Positions 1 to 8,348 of a stretch of DNA of 54,718 bases are shown piece after piece (position 1 is the stretch's first letter; each line of letters begins with the position of its first letter). The position numbers and the translations under genes are program-made. Below the pieces are notes generated by a model, which did not search any database, had not been told where the DNA came from, and worked only from the letters and a program-made list of their open reading frames with translations. Source of the DNA: Acidobacteriota bacterium. Lineage in GTDB: Bacteria > Acidobacteriota > Blastocatellia > Pyrinomonadales > Pyrinomonadaceae. Where the stretch lies: the NCBI GenBank assembly GCA_003223025.1, contig QHXR01000005.1, forward strand, positions 65,439-120,156, written 5' to 3'.

Positions 1-63
1 AAGCGCCTTGCAAACCGCATCATTGTCGTTTGCCAAAAATGTTCTCCAAGCTGGGAAGATATT

Positions 64-297
64 TTTGAACGCGAATTGGGCGGATCGGGCGGATTAAAAC
101 GGATCTGCGAAGAAAGGATTTTTTTTCGTGTTCTTTTTCGTGTGATTCGTGTGTTTCGTGGTTTAGGTCTTCGTTGGTTAAATTTCGATTCCGCTAGCGA
201 TGAAACCGAACCACGAAACACACTAACCACACGAAAAAGAACACTAAAAAGAAATCCGCCTTAATCCGCCTGATCCGCCAAATCCGCGTTCAAAAAA
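64..297. repeat. Nested palindromic intergenic element, copy A
   Basis: Outer arms begin TTTGAACGCGAATT at about 64 and end in the complementary AATCCGCGTTCAAAAA at about 297, both followed inward by GGCGGAT/ATCCGCC steps. An inner pair (about 128-167 and 205-247) reads TTCGTGTGATTCGTG against CCACGAAACACACT. The same architecture recurs at 41823-42045, with relatives at 28520-28720 and a half copy at 22383-22438. It fills the first 386 bases; I see no gene there. Confidence 0.75.
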
Positions 298-386
298 ATG
301 CGTGCAAATGGATTCAACAAGGATAAAGGTGATGTGCAGATAGATTCTTATCCCTTCCATCCCCTTCATCCCCGTAAAAAACCTCC

Positions 387-833
387 TCATGCACCCGCAT
401 CCGCACGCGGAAAATCTTCCACGAGCACGCCGAGCATATGCTTCCACCCCTCAGTCAATCCCGCCCGATGTTCCGGATCGATCACCCCAAGCGCCCGATG
501 CCGGAGCGTGACCTTTGCTCCACCCGAGACCTGATCGATCTTCACCTCGATATGATTCAGCGCCGGGTAAGACATAAACAGCGGTCCGCTTAGCTCGATC
601 AAAACCGGCGGCTTGATCACCTGCACATGTCCCCACAGATGCTGGATCCCCTCACCCCGATCCCGAAACCATCGACCACCCGCCCACTGCTCCAAAGTCA
701 TATCCATACTCACCCCATCCGGCCGAGTATTCCCCTCCCCCAACCGATAAAGCATCCCCTTAAAAACATCCCCAATATCCGCCTTCACCTCAACCGACTG
801 TTCCACATCAAGCGTTAGATCATTCAAGTTCAT
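387..833 (-). CDS. SRPBCC (AHSA1-like) domain protein
   Basis: This 148-aa protein has the look of the SRPBCC/START-like fold: an N-terminal strand VEQSVEVKADIGDVFKGM, a central GGRWF segment, a middle GHVQVIKPP strand and a C-terminal helix TEGWKHMLGVLVEDF that closes the ligand cavity. Such proteins are small cytoplasmic ligand binders, often co-transcribed with an ArsR-type repressor. Here no ArsR gene is adjacent, but a perfect operator-like palindrome (849-878) and a TTGACA box lie just upstream. The ATG at 833 has a good ribosome site, GGAGAGG, 8 nt away. The ligand cannot be guessed. Confidence 0.75.
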   Translation of the reverse strand: MNLNDLTLDVEQSVEVKADIGDVFKGMLYRLGEGNTRPDGVSMDMTLEQWAGGRWFRDRGEGIQHLWGHVQVIKPPVLIELSGPLFMSYPALNHIEVKIDQVSGGAKVTLRHRALGVIDPEHRAGLTEGWKHMLGVLVEDFPRADAGA

Positions 834-848
834 ATTTATTACCTCTCC

Positions 849-878
849 CTAATACGTAACCATATAGTTACGTATTAG
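849..878 (-). promoter_or_regulatory. 12-bp inverted-repeat operator with upstream TTGACA box
   Basis: Arms CTAATACGTAAC (849-860) and GTTACGTATTAG (867-878) are perfectly complementary around a 6-nt CATATA centre. On the minus strand a perfect TTGACA lies at 892-887, so the palindrome covers where the -10 box and start of transcription would be, 16 nt before the SRPBCC start codon. Size and position fit an ArsR/winged-helix repressor operator; the repressor itself is inferred and not encoded next door. Confidence 0.65.
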
Positions 879-897
879 AACGCACCTGTCAAGCGCT

Positions 898-1148
898 TTT
901 TTAGATTTGGGATCTGGGATTTCGGATTTGGGATTTCGTTCGTGTTGTTTCGTGGGTGTTAGTGGTTCCAGTCTTTGGCGTTAAGAACTCGAACCACTCA
1001 TTGGGATTTGGGATTTGGGATTTGGGATTTGGGTTTTGGGTTTTGGGTTTTGGGTTTTTGGTTCCTGGTTTTCGGTTTTAGGGCTTAGGTTTCAAATTTC
1101 AAATCTCAGATTTCAAATTCCGACAATCCAAAATCCAAAATCCAAAAT
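898..1148. repeat. Heptanucleotide (GGATTTG/GGTTTTG) repeat tract
   Basis: The stretch holds runs of ATTTGGG and TTTTGGG heptamers (about 1000-1062) and, facing them, AATCCAAAATCC runs (about 1122-1148), so the tract can fold back on itself. The same heptamers occur at 2692-2721, 30039-30066, 31556-31579, 34006-34165 and 49417-49685. No gene is supported between 834 and 1293. Confidence 0.7.
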
Positions 1149-1293
1149 GGCGACCTCGCATTCGCACCCGTCAAATAAAAGACAGACTTTTCCCCTCAAG
1201 AGGAGTAGCATACGGCTATATCCCGATCACGCTTTGAATCTCCCGCCGCGCGACTGATGTTCGCGGCCGTATTTTTTGCAGAGGAGAATTATC

Positions 1294-2547
1294 ATGAAAA
1301 GTTTCGCATTCGCACTCGCTATATCGTTTCTCACGTTTACGGTGGCCGGCGGCCAGACCGCAATGGTCCACACGATCGGTCTAAACGCGCCGAATAAGAT
1401 CATTAACGCACCCGCCCACAGCATGATCGTTTCCGAAGCGGGAACGACGATGCCGAATACCGGCAGGCTCTCGATCGTCGATCGCTTCAGCGGTGCTCGT
1501 CACACGTTGATCAGCGGTTTGCCGTCGGCCGTATCATTCCTGGGCGGTCCCGCCGGTGATCCGGATGGCCCATCGGGGATCGCACTCCAGGGAAATAGAC
1601 TCTGGATGACGATCGGCGTCGGCGACTCGGTGGTGCCGGGCGGAGGTCCGGGACTCGAGACGCCAAACCCGACGCCGTCTTCGCCGTTATTTGACTCCGT
1701 GCTTGAACTGACGCTGCCGGGTGGATTCGCGACTCTCGACAGCGGGTTCGTTCTGACCGCCGCACAACAACTGTTGCTCAATTCCGGCGCCACCGTCACT
1801 TTGCGGAACGCCGAAGACCGATCGATAACGATCCGCCTCGTCGCCGATCTTCCGAACTGGCGTCCGGCTCCCCGGCCCGACGCACCGAACAACGTCAAGG
1901 CATCGCATCTTTACGGCGTCGAGGTCTGGAACAAAAGTCTCTTTCTGAACGATGCCGGCCACAATGATATCAAACAGGTTTCGCGGATCACCGGCGACTG
2001 GTCGGTGTACGTCGCATTCCCTCCGCGCGTGAATCCGACGCCGATAGGTGGCCCGTTCATCGAGGCAGTCCCTTCGAATATTCACCGATTCGGCAATCAG
2101 CTCCTCGTGCCCATGCTGACCGGATTTCCGTTCGTTCAGAACTTCGCCGAAGTCCGTCGTGTAAGCCTCAAGGATGCCAGCGACGAACAGTTCATCGGCG
2201 GACTCACGTCCGCGATGGATATTCTCAAAGTAGAGAATGATGGTGATAAAGGCGCAGCGGAGTCAACCGATGCCGCGGGCTCGATCTTCGTAAATGGAAA
2301 ACGCGATGCTGCTCAGCAGCTCCTCACACCCGGCGACGGAAGCTCTTTCTACACACTCGAGTTCAGCACAAACATGCTCATGGGCGCCCCCGGCCGCCTG
2401 CGTTTCTACGCAACCCCCGACGCCGCCCCGGTCAACGTCCTATCGAACCTGATCACCCCCACCAGCATGGCCCGCGACGGCGAAAACGGAAACCTGTTCA
2501 TCACAAACATCGGCCCCGGAACGATTACAAAAGTCACGTTCCCTTGA
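1294..2547 (+). CDS. ScyD/ScyE family secreted beta-propeller protein
   Basis: The 417-aa product starts with a signal peptide (MKSFAFALAISFLTFTVAGGQ) and continues with propeller-like segments such as NTGRLSIVDRFSGARHTLI, GPSGIALQGNRLWMTIG and LITPTSMARDGENGNLFITN, a pattern I associate with the ScyD/ScyE family (six-bladed, NHL-like, secreted). The ATG at 1294 is preferred over the TTG at 1276 because GAGGAG (1281-1286) sits 7 nt before it and the signal peptide then starts cleanly. A strong terminator follows at 2591. The substrate is unknown. Confidence 0.7.
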   Translation: MKSFAFALAISFLTFTVAGGQTAMVHTIGLNAPNKIINAPAHSMIVSEAGTTMPNTGRLSIVDRFSGARHTLISGLPSAVSFLGGPAGDPDGPSGIALQGNRLWMTIGVGDSVVPGGGPGLETPNPTPSSPLFDSVLELTLPGGFATLDSGFVLTAAQQLLLNSGATVTLRNAEDRSITIRLVADLPNWRPAPRPDAPNNVKASHLYGVEVWNKSLFLNDAGHNDIKQVSRITGDWSVYVAFPPRVNPTPIGGPFIEAVPSNIHRFGNQLLVPMLTGFPFVQNFAEVRRVSLKDASDEQFIGGLTSAMDILKVENDGDKGAAESTDAAGSIFVNGKRDAAQQLLTPGDGSSFYTLEFSTNMLMGAPGRLRFYATPDAAPVNVLSNLITPTSMARDGENGNLFITNIGPGTITKVTFP

Positions 2548-2590
2548 TAGTTCAAGAGACGCCAGTTGGTCCTATGTAATTCCGATGCGA

Positions 2591-2622
2591 ATGGGCGCCC
2601 CTCAAAAGGCGCCCATTTTTTA
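2591..2622 (+). terminator. Rho-independent terminator after the ScyD/E-like gene
   Basis: ATGGGCGCC (2591-2599) pairs with GGCGCCCAT (2608-2616) across an 8-nt loop, followed by a run of six T (2616-2621). It lies 44 nt after the upstream stop codon. Confidence 0.8.
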
Positions 2623-2691
2623 TCTGACTCTGGATCGTCGATCCCAGGTCCAACCCCGATAGCGACTTCTCCCCGCGCATCCTGGCTTTCA

Positions 2692-2867
2692 ATCCAAAAT
2701 CCAAAATCCAAAATCCAAAATGGGATTGGGAGGGGTGGCAGCCGCTTCGGCTGACGGGGTGGTTCTCTTTCTCGCGAACGTGAGCACGCGAAACACAAGA
2801 ATTAGCCCGCGAAAAACGCGAAAAGGACGCGAAAAAAGAAATTTCTTCTTTCGCGTATTTCGCGGGC
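2692..2867. repeat. Repeat cluster: heptamers, CTCC/GACGGGGTGG element, CGCGAAA hairpin
   Basis: Three elements are stacked: AATCCAAAATCC heptamers (2692-2721); an element with GGAGGGGTGGCAGCCGCTTC and CTGACGGGGTGGTTC (2725-2766), also found at 28735-28786 and inside the gene at 2876-3430; and an 18-bp inverted repeat, GCCCGCGAAAAACGCGAA (2805-2822) against TTCGCGTATTTCGCGGGC (2850-2867), one mismatch. No gene is seen between 2548 and 2875. Confidence 0.65.
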
Positions 2868-2875
2868 AAATATTC

Positions 2876-3430
2876 TTAATGCTCATCCAAATCAACAATC
2901 CCAACCTTCTTCACAATAAATTCCATCCGTATCAATCGATAGTTATCATTCTCGATCTTCAACACCGCATAATCATCATCCGTCGCGATTACAAGGAAGT
3001 GTTTCTCCTTATGCCTCGTAGCCAGCAGAAGGAGCGGCGTTCCGCTCAACAACGCCCACGCGACCGCCGTCGCACTCGACATATTAGACGGAGAACTCCG
3101 TCGATAAGCATGCTCGACCGATCTTATATCCGAGTACTTGAATGCCTTAAACTCCCCTCCTTTTGAAGGAGGTCTTAGCTCCCCTCCTGGTTTGAGGAGG
3201 GGTGCCGACGCTTCGTCGGCGGGGTGGTCGGCTGACGGGGTAGTCGAACGACGCGACCGGATCCGAATGCCATCCTTCTCAAACATCAGCACAGCATTCA
3301 CCTCCCGAGTATCCTTCCGCCCGGCATTCGGATTCTTCAGCATCTCAACCTCAAAAGGAACCGCCGTCTGCCCAAAACCAGACACGGCCACGAATTGAAC
3401 GATCAACGTGAGAACAATTATGCGTTTCAT
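2876..3430 (-). CDS. Small secreted/membrane protein with in-frame repeat insertion
   Basis: I do not recognise this 184-aa protein. It has a signal peptide (MKRIIVLTLIVQFVAVSGFG), a strand-rich core around EVNAVLMFEKDGIRIRS and FKYSDIRSVEHAYRR, a short hydrophobic segment AVAWALLSGTPLLLLA and a C-terminal DDYAVLKIENDNYRLIRMEF, recalling bacterial PH-like/GRAM-like secreted proteins. Residues around 62-95 (TTPSADHPADEAS...RPPSKGGEF) are encoded by a copy of the CTCC/GACGGGGTGG intergenic repeat, inserted without breaking the frame between two halves that read as one domain (GIRIRSRR and FKAFKYSDIRSV). Confidence 0.6.
   Translation of the reverse strand: MKRIIVLTLIVQFVAVSGFGQTAVPFEVEMLKNPNAGRKDTREVNAVLMFEKDGIRIRSRRSTTPSADHPADEASAPLLKPGGELRPPSKGGEFKAFKYSDIRSVEHAYRRSSPSNMSSATAVAWALLSGTPLLLLATRHKEKHFLVIATDDDYAVLKIENDNYRLIRMEFIVKKVGIVDLDEH
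3162..3245. repeat. CTCC/GACGGGGTGG palindromic element inside a CDS
   Basis: CTCCCCTCC...GGAGGGG arms are followed by GCCGACGCTTCGTCGGC and CTGACGGGGTAGTC, matching the consensus of intergenic copies at 2725-2766 and (inverted) 28735-28786. The copy preserves the reading frame of the host gene on the minus strand. Confidence 0.7.
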
Positions 3431-3512
3431 GTGCTGGGTAAGAGGTTAGTATTCCCAGGCGTTTGTTCATCGAACTCTGTGACAGTTCTTAAACTCTCAT
3501 ACCGTCGGTACT

Positions 3513-3546
3513 GACTGGGACTCAGGCATCCCTTCCTGCAACGGCG
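3513..3546 (+). repeat. Degenerate solo end of MITE family GACTGGACCGCAGGC
   Basis: GACTGGGACTCAGGCATCCC followed by TTCCTGCAACGGCG matches the left end of the elements at 31611, 37687, 44122 and 49450 with a few differences. The matching right end is not found nearby, so this is a relic. Confidence 0.55.
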
Positions 3547-3711
3547 CAACAGCAGCGTCAACCGGTAATGTTCTGAAATGTCAGTGTGATTTCGTGCGCG
3601 ACTGGAAACGGGAATCGAAATCATGAAAGACTCCAAGCAAGTCCCCATCGATGACACAACTGATTTGCATCCACTGCCACGTCACTCGACCGAGCCCTGG
3701 CAGTCTACTGG

Positions 3712-3757
3712 TCAAACAAATAGCAGGTCGTTACCCAACGCCCTGCCATTTGTTTGA
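3712..3757. repeat. Long hairpin in the island border
   Basis: TCAAACAAATAGCAGG (3712-3727) pairs with CCTGCCATTTGTTTGA (3742-3757), one mismatch, and inside it CGTT pairs with AACG around ACCC, giving a nearly continuous 20-bp stem. There is no T-run, so it is not a simple terminator. Confidence 0.6.
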
Positions 3758-4209
3758 TCATCGAGAGAGTCACCCTAAATCGTAAATTAACCACCGCTAC
3801 CGGCAGGGGATAAGCTTGTCCGACCAATCTAATTCATGTCATTCGAAATCGATGTCAGTAGAATCGCTCTTACCTTTTCAATAAATGCAATATTGTTTCA
3901 AGACAATTAAAGACTTCCTCAACAATACCAATTACCTTTAGAGGAAACGCGGATCGGATTGTCGTGCAGCTACAAGAGAGTGAAGTAAGCCTCTTTTCTC
4001 ATCTTGATTCGATTCGTTGCCGGTACATCCGTAGCTAAATACTCTACCGCGGGTGTAGAGATACGCAGTTTGCAAGCCCACTGCCAAGACAAACAGCGAA
4101 TCCGGAATGCGAGCAACACCATTCATTGGATCCTGTTTGAAAAGCGAGGCAGTAAGTTGTTGAATAAGATTGTTCGATCGCGACGAAGTTCTCGACCTTT
4201 TCTTGGCCT

Positions 4210-5367
4210 ATGATGCATCTCTTTAACGAACTCCCATCTCGCACGAAATCCAACCAGGTTCTGAGTCTGCGCGATCTAATTGTCGAAGGTCATAGTGTTT
4301 TGGTGAATAATGATTCGTCCTCCACTTTGACGCAGTTGGGCGAGTCGCCGGTTGGAGTCAGACTTGCCTTGATCGACCCTCCATACAACCGTCGAACAAA
4401 GTTTCATCATTACAACGACAGCTCATCGCGCGAGAGGTGGATCACCGACATACAACTATCGTGTATTAATCTTCGGAAGCATCTCACAGACGACGGCAGT
4501 TTATGGATGCACATAGACGACGCTGAAATGCCCTCAGCAAGGGCAGCTCTCGATGACATTTTCGGGCGCAACAACTTCATCGCTACTATCGTGTGGCGCA
4601 AGACGGTCAGCCGCGACAATAGAATGCCGATTTCGACGACCCACGAGTACATTCTCGTCTACGCTAAGAACAAACGATTGTGGTTTAGGAGTCGCCATAA
4701 ATTACCCGCTACCAAGGAACAACGCGCAAGATACAAGAACCCGGATCAGGATCCCCGCGGACCTTGGACGTCTGGCGACCTGACGGCAAAAGCGGGTCCT
4801 GGTCGGAGGCGGGAACAGTTCTACAACATAATCACCCCCTCGGGACGAAGCGTCGCACCGGCTACAGGTACCTGCTGGCGTTATACGCGCGAACGGTTTC
4901 AAGAGCTTATTGATGATAATCGAATCGACTTCGGATCCGGCGACAAAATGCCTAGGCTGAAGCGATTCTTGAGCGAGGTCGATCCCGGTCTCGTCCCGGA
5001 CACATGGTGGGAGGGCTCAAACGTGGGAACCGCCGACTCAGCAAAGCGACACCTCAAGACCCTTTTCCCATCAGTCATACCGTTCGAGACCCCCACACCG
5101 GAAGAGCTCACGGCGCGTATTTTGGAGATCGCGACGAACCCGGGCGACTTGGTTATTGATGTCTACGGCGGGTCGGGAACCACGGCCGCGGTCGCAATGA
5201 AAACAGGCAGGCGTTGGCTTCTTGCCGAAAGGGAGACCCAAACCTTCGACGCATTCACTTTACCGCGCCTCCAACTAGTCTCGGAAGGCAAGGATCTGGG
5301 CGGGGTGAGCGGGCAATATGACTGGGAAGGGGGCGGCCACTTCAGGGTTGTGGAAGCCAATGATTAA
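4210..5367 (+). CDS. Site-specific DNA methyltransferase, type III Mod-like (beta class amino-MTase)
   Basis: The 385-aa protein carries catalytic motif IV DPPY (residues about 56-59, in LIDPPYNRRTKFHHYND) before the AdoMet-binding motif near the C-terminus (GDLVIDVYGGSGTTAAVAM, about 313-331), the beta-class order typical of N6-adenine or N4-cytosine methyltransferases such as type III Mod subunits. A recognition region lies between (RDNRMPISTTHEYILVYAKN and following). It would mark host DNA at a specific site. It converges on the McrC-like gene with a 26-bp tail overlap and has no type III Res partner, so it probably protects against the McrBC-like nuclease encoded opposite. Of the two start codons at 4210 and 4213 neither has a clear ribosome site. 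Confidence 0.85.
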   Translation: MMHLFNELPSRTKSNQVLSLRDLIVEGHSVLVNNDSSSTLTQLGESPVGVRLALIDPPYNRRTKFHHYNDSSSRERWITDIQLSCINLRKHLTDDGSLWMHIDDAEMPSARAALDDIFGRNNFIATIVWRKTVSRDNRMPISTTHEYILVYAKNKRLWFRSRHKLPATKEQRARYKNPDQDPRGPWTSGDLTAKAGPGRRREQFYNIITPSGRSVAPATGTCWRYTRERFQELIDDNRIDFGSGDKMPRLKRFLSEVDPGLVPDTWWEGSNVGTADSAKRHLKTLFPSVIPFETPTPEELTARILEIATNPGDLVIDVYGGSGTTAAVAMKTGRRWLLAERETQTFDAFTLPRLQLVSEGKDLGGVSGQYDWEGGGHFRVVEAND

Positions 5368-6598
5368 CTGTGTCCCTTAATCTTTCTCGAAGGAGTCGAA
5401 CTCCGGAGCGCCTAGAGAATGCCTCTAGCCCGACATTTACTGTGAAAACGTTGCCCGGCCGCCCTCTCCCGGACGGTTCATAGCATTTCGTTTTAACCTC
5501 CGTTCCTTGTGTTGGATACACGAGGGCAACCGTCTGAATCTCACTAGCCCTTCCGGCAGCCAGCACTTGATAAACGTCTTCGTTGATCGGGTGTTCGCTG
5601 AGGACCTTGTATTTGGCGTCGACGTGCAAAACCACCTCTTCGCCCCGTCGCACGGTCACGTCTGGCGTGGTGTAAGTTGAACTCTCGCGGGCTCCATCGA
5701 AGGTTCTCGCGAGCTCAATACGTTCCTTTACGACGGCGAGACCCAGTTGGCGGCACGACTCTCGGAACAGCCGCTGCACGGCGCGTTCAAAGAGGTTCTC
5801 CGCATCCCACAGAAAGCCCGGGATCGTCAACTCCCCTGGTTGATAGCCGGCCGTCCGATCATCTTGAAGTAGTTTCGCGATTTCAACCGCATGCACAAGG
5901 TAAGGGTGATGTCGCCGCGGCTCCGGAGTGGACTGACTACGTGGCAGGACCTGCTGAACCCCGGGAAGTTCGCCGCTCCACGCCAAGAGCCTTTGCCGCC
6001 GGCCCGAGTCCTCCACCGCGCTTGCGAGCTGATGCCCCGCCCACTTCAGCAGCCGGTTAGTAGGAATGTCCGTCGTAAGTTGGGCAGCGATAATGTCGAG
6101 TCGGCCCGTCGCGGGGAGGAGCTTATCTAATTTCTTCGGGTCTAGCCGGCCCCGGAGAAAAGAGCTGTTCATCCGCTTTTGACTATAGCCGAGTGGATAG
6201 CCTCGCGCCGAGGCTCCGCGCAACGAGGTTAAGAATACGTCCGCAAGAACATCCGCAATCCCTTCGTCCTTAGCCCCATGCCCACTTGCATCAGAGAGAG
6301 CTTCAACCCCGTGACCATAGGCCAGAAAGCGCCACATGGACGATCGCCATCCCGGTCCACAGGATGTGCGATTTAGAAACTTAGGCGCGATCTCCAAGTT
6401 CAGACCGTCAATGCGGATAAAGCCGGCTACTCCGCGGGCCTCCAGCAGATACTTTCCGATTCCGCTAGCCGTCATCCGAAGCGGTTCTTCCCTTAGCTTC
6501 AGCGCCTTCCGCCAATACGAACTCGCCTCGGCAATCTTTGCCGCCGCCGCCGGGGTTAGCTCAACTGAAACGGCAGGCGCATTCTCCGTTAGCTCCAT
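5342..6598 (-). CDS. McrC-like restriction endonuclease subunit
   Basis: This 418-aa protein has the McrC (5-methylcytosine restriction system component) layout: an N-terminal beta-rich region with RMTASGIGKYLLEARGVAGF and LEIAPKF, and a C-terminal PD-(D/E)xK nuclease core with TPDVTVRRGEEVVLHVDAKYK (Asp about 312, D-x-K about 327-329) followed by the helix NEDVYQVLAAGRA. McrC supplies the cleavage site to a McrB ring and stimulates its NTPase. The ATG at 6598 lies 2 nt after the McrB-like stop codon, so the two are translationally coupled. Confidence 0.85.
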   Translation of the reverse strand: MELTENAPAVSVELTPAAAAKIAEASSYWRKALKLREEPLRMTASGIGKYLLEARGVAGFIRIDGLNLEIAPKFLNRTSCGPGWRSSMWRFLAYGHGVEALSDASGHGAKDEGIADVLADVFLTSLRGASARGYPLGYSQKRMNSSFLRGRLDPKKLDKLLPATGRLDIIAAQLTTDIPTNRLLKWAGHQLASAVEDSGRRQRLLAWSGELPGVQQVLPRSQSTPEPRRHHPYLVHAVEIAKLLQDDRTAGYQPGELTIPGFLWDAENLFERAVQRLFRESCRQLGLAVVKERIELARTFDGARESSTYTTPDVTVRRGEEVVLHVDAKYKVLSEHPINEDVYQVLAAGRASEIQTVALVYPTQGTEVKTKCYEPSGRGRPGNVFTVNVGLEAFSRRSGVRLLRERLRDTVNHWLPQP

Positions 6599-6600
6599 AG

Positions 6601-7791
6601 TTACACAGCTACATTTTGGAGCACTGCTATTGCCTCGGCATCCTGAAGGCTGAGCAGAGGAACCAACTCTATAGCACCGGAAAACGGGGTTTCGGCCCCT
6701 ATCAATCGACGTTCTCTAAATGCCACCGTTGTGAGTGAACCAGCCTCAGCTTTCAGAAGTTCGGTGAGGGCGTCGCTACGGCCGGCATACCGCTCGAGAA
6801 TTTGTGGTAGCAAAGCTCGATCCCAAACTCTCGCTAGCTCCCTCCACCTGTCTGCGGGCTCGGTCGCAACTAAGCTCCACAAAAGAGTGTGACCAATTTC
6901 AAAGTCTTCGCCCATATCAGCTCCGATGTGAGCGTTTATACGGTCCAGAAGAAGGATTGCGGTCTCCTCCGGCGTCAAGCTGCTGGACGGTTGCTCGGTC
7001 GCCCGAACCTTCACAGCTTTGGCCTCGAGTTCGTCCATATTCACGGAGAGATGCGTTGCCAAAACCTGAAGGCTGGGCCTCATCTCAATCCTATGAAAGC
7101 GCCTCGTCAGCGCAGAATCTAGCGGTAAAGCTGCCTTGTCGACTGAGTTCATCGTCGCGAGAACATAGACGTGTTCTGGAAACGTCCAGTCTTCTGGCAA
7201 GTTATAGACGCCGCCCCCTCGAAGCATTCGTATCGGTTCAGACAACCCATTTTCGTAGGCGATGCCAGGCAGCCTCACACGCACCGCGCGACCGTTAGGC
7301 ACACCTGCGACCGTCGAACGATAGTCCGGGTCAAGTAAGGTGATGAACTCGCCGAACACCTGTCCGGTATTGGCTCGATTCAGCTCATCGATAATTAGCA
7401 AGCAGGCATCCGGACCGTCGGATTGCTGAATTTGAACTGCAATCGTCATTAAAAGACCGAAGTGCGGCTCAAGTACAATCCCATTCGCCTCCGGCTTTGG
7501 CCGCCGGCCAACGATGAACTCCTCATAGGAATAGCTCTGATGGAAAGTAACCCACTCAACTGCAATGTTATTCGGAATCTCTCCAATCTGCGAGCCAGGT
7601 GCGGTGCCGAAATGTTGGTCCGTCGCACCGGTCCTAAGAGTAGGTTGGCCCCCGGACGAATCCCTCGAGTCGAGGAAAGCGACCACCTCCGATACCAACC
7701 AAGTCTTACCGGTTCCTGGAGGCCCGTAAAGAAGGACGTTCTTGTCACGAGCTAGTGCCGCAACGACTTTGGGAACGAGTGGATGAGTCAT
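6601..7791 (-). CDS. McrB-like AAA+ NTPase (restriction motor)
   Basis: The 396-aa AAA+ domain shows Walker A GPPGTGKT (about 22-29), Walker B CLLIIDELNRANTGQVFGEF (about 130-149) and a sensor region LATMNSVDKAALPLDSALTRRF (about 210-231) matching the McrB MNTxDRS box in degenerate form (MNSVDKA). It lacks the large N-terminal DNA-reading domain of E. coli McrB, so specificity must come from a partner, perhaps the 186-aa protein. I chose the ATG at 7791 rather than 7815 because it forms a 4-bp ATGA overlap with the upstream stop. Whether it uses GTP or ATP cannot be read from the sequence. Confidence 0.88.
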   Translation of the reverse strand: MTHPLVPKVVAALARDKNVLLYGPPGTGKTWLVSEVVAFLDSRDSSGGQPTLRTGATDQHFGTAPGSQIGEIPNNIAVEWVTFHQSYSYEEFIVGRRPKPEANGIVLEPHFGLLMTIAVQIQQSDGPDACLLIIDELNRANTGQVFGEFITLLDPDYRSTVAGVPNGRAVRVRLPGIAYENGLSEPIRMLRGGGVYNLPEDWTFPEHVYVLATMNSVDKAALPLDSALTRRFHRIEMRPSLQVLATHLSVNMDELEAKAVKVRATEQPSSSLTPEETAILLLDRINAHIGADMGEDFEIGHTLLWSLVATEPADRWRELARVWDRALLPQILERYAGRSDALTELLKAEAGSLTTVAFRERRLIGAETPFSGAIELVPLLSLQDAEAIAVLQNVAV

Positions 7792-8348
7792 TTTGTTGGT
7801 GCTTCGTATCGCCAATAGCCTCCCGGGCTGTCACCCCACAGAATATCGGCAAATGGAAGTTGTGAGTCCGCTTCGGAGGGATTGCCGACTGTATACCCCG
7901 CCCACACTGTACCGTCTGCGGCTCGGGCAAGATAGATATGAAGGCCGCCGATAGAATCCAATAGGGTGGCCGCGTCGCCGGTATCTTGGTACTGTTCAAG
8001 CGAAGGGAAACCCATTTCCGGAGACCAGGCCCGAAGGCGGGCCTGTCCATGACGGTTCTGACGGGCGATTCTCATCCGTCCCGAAGATTTTTCCCAAAAT
8101 TCCAACCGCTCCGCCTCAAGATCCGGCCGGGCACGATTGTTGACCTCAAGTATCACCGGGACGCCCTTGTCTGGGTACGCCTCGCGCAGGAATGCCAATA
8201 CGTCCGCCACGAGGCGCTTAGGAACCTGAATGTATGTGTGCCCGCCGCCGGTTGCAGGCTTATCGGACGGCCAGCGCTCTATGTTATAAAGATCGCTCGG
8301 TTTGAGCTTGAGCGACCAGAGTTCGTCTATCTTAAGATCGCCGTTCAT
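7788..8348 (-). CDS. Unknown 186-aa protein of the McrBC-like operon
   Basis: I do not recognise the family. The protein opens with NGDLKIDELWSLKLKPSDLY, contains THTYIQVPKRLVADVLAFLR-type mixed strands and helices, a basic segment (SSGRMRIARQNRHGQARLRAW, about 93-113) and a C-terminal half with LLDSIGGLHIYLARAADGTVW and FADILWGDSPGGYWRYE. It overlaps the methyltransferase gene upstream by 17 bp and McrB downstream by 4 bp, so it is made with the restriction machinery. Because McrB here has no DNA-reading domain, an inferred role is target recognition or methylation sensing; no catalytic motif is visible. Confidence 0.7.
   Translation of the reverse strand: MNGDLKIDELWSLKLKPSDLYNIERWPSDKPATGGGHTYIQVPKRLVADVLAFLREAYPDKGVPVILEVNNRARPDLEAERLEFWEKSSGRMRIARQNRHGQARLRAWSPEMGFPSLEQYQDTGDAATLLDSIGGLHIYLARAADGTVWAGYTVGNPSEADSQLPFADILWGDSPGGYWRYEAPTK

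Larger units (their letters stand above)
3431..4209. other. Gene-poor left border of the defence island
   Basis: I see no convincing gene. Two structures are present: a degenerate solo end of the GACTGGACCGCAGGC MITE family (3513-3546) and a 46-nt hairpin (3712-3757). The sequence becomes visibly more A/T-rich here. No integrase, tRNA or direct attachment repeat is apparent. Confidence 0.5.

Noticed and set aside
76-264. 62-aa frame in the first palindrome
   Set aside because: It lies entirely inside the nested inverted repeat and translates repeat sequence.
3427-3657. 76-aa minus-strand frame
   Set aside because: It overlaps a MITE relic, lacks a ribosome site and has no recognisable feature.
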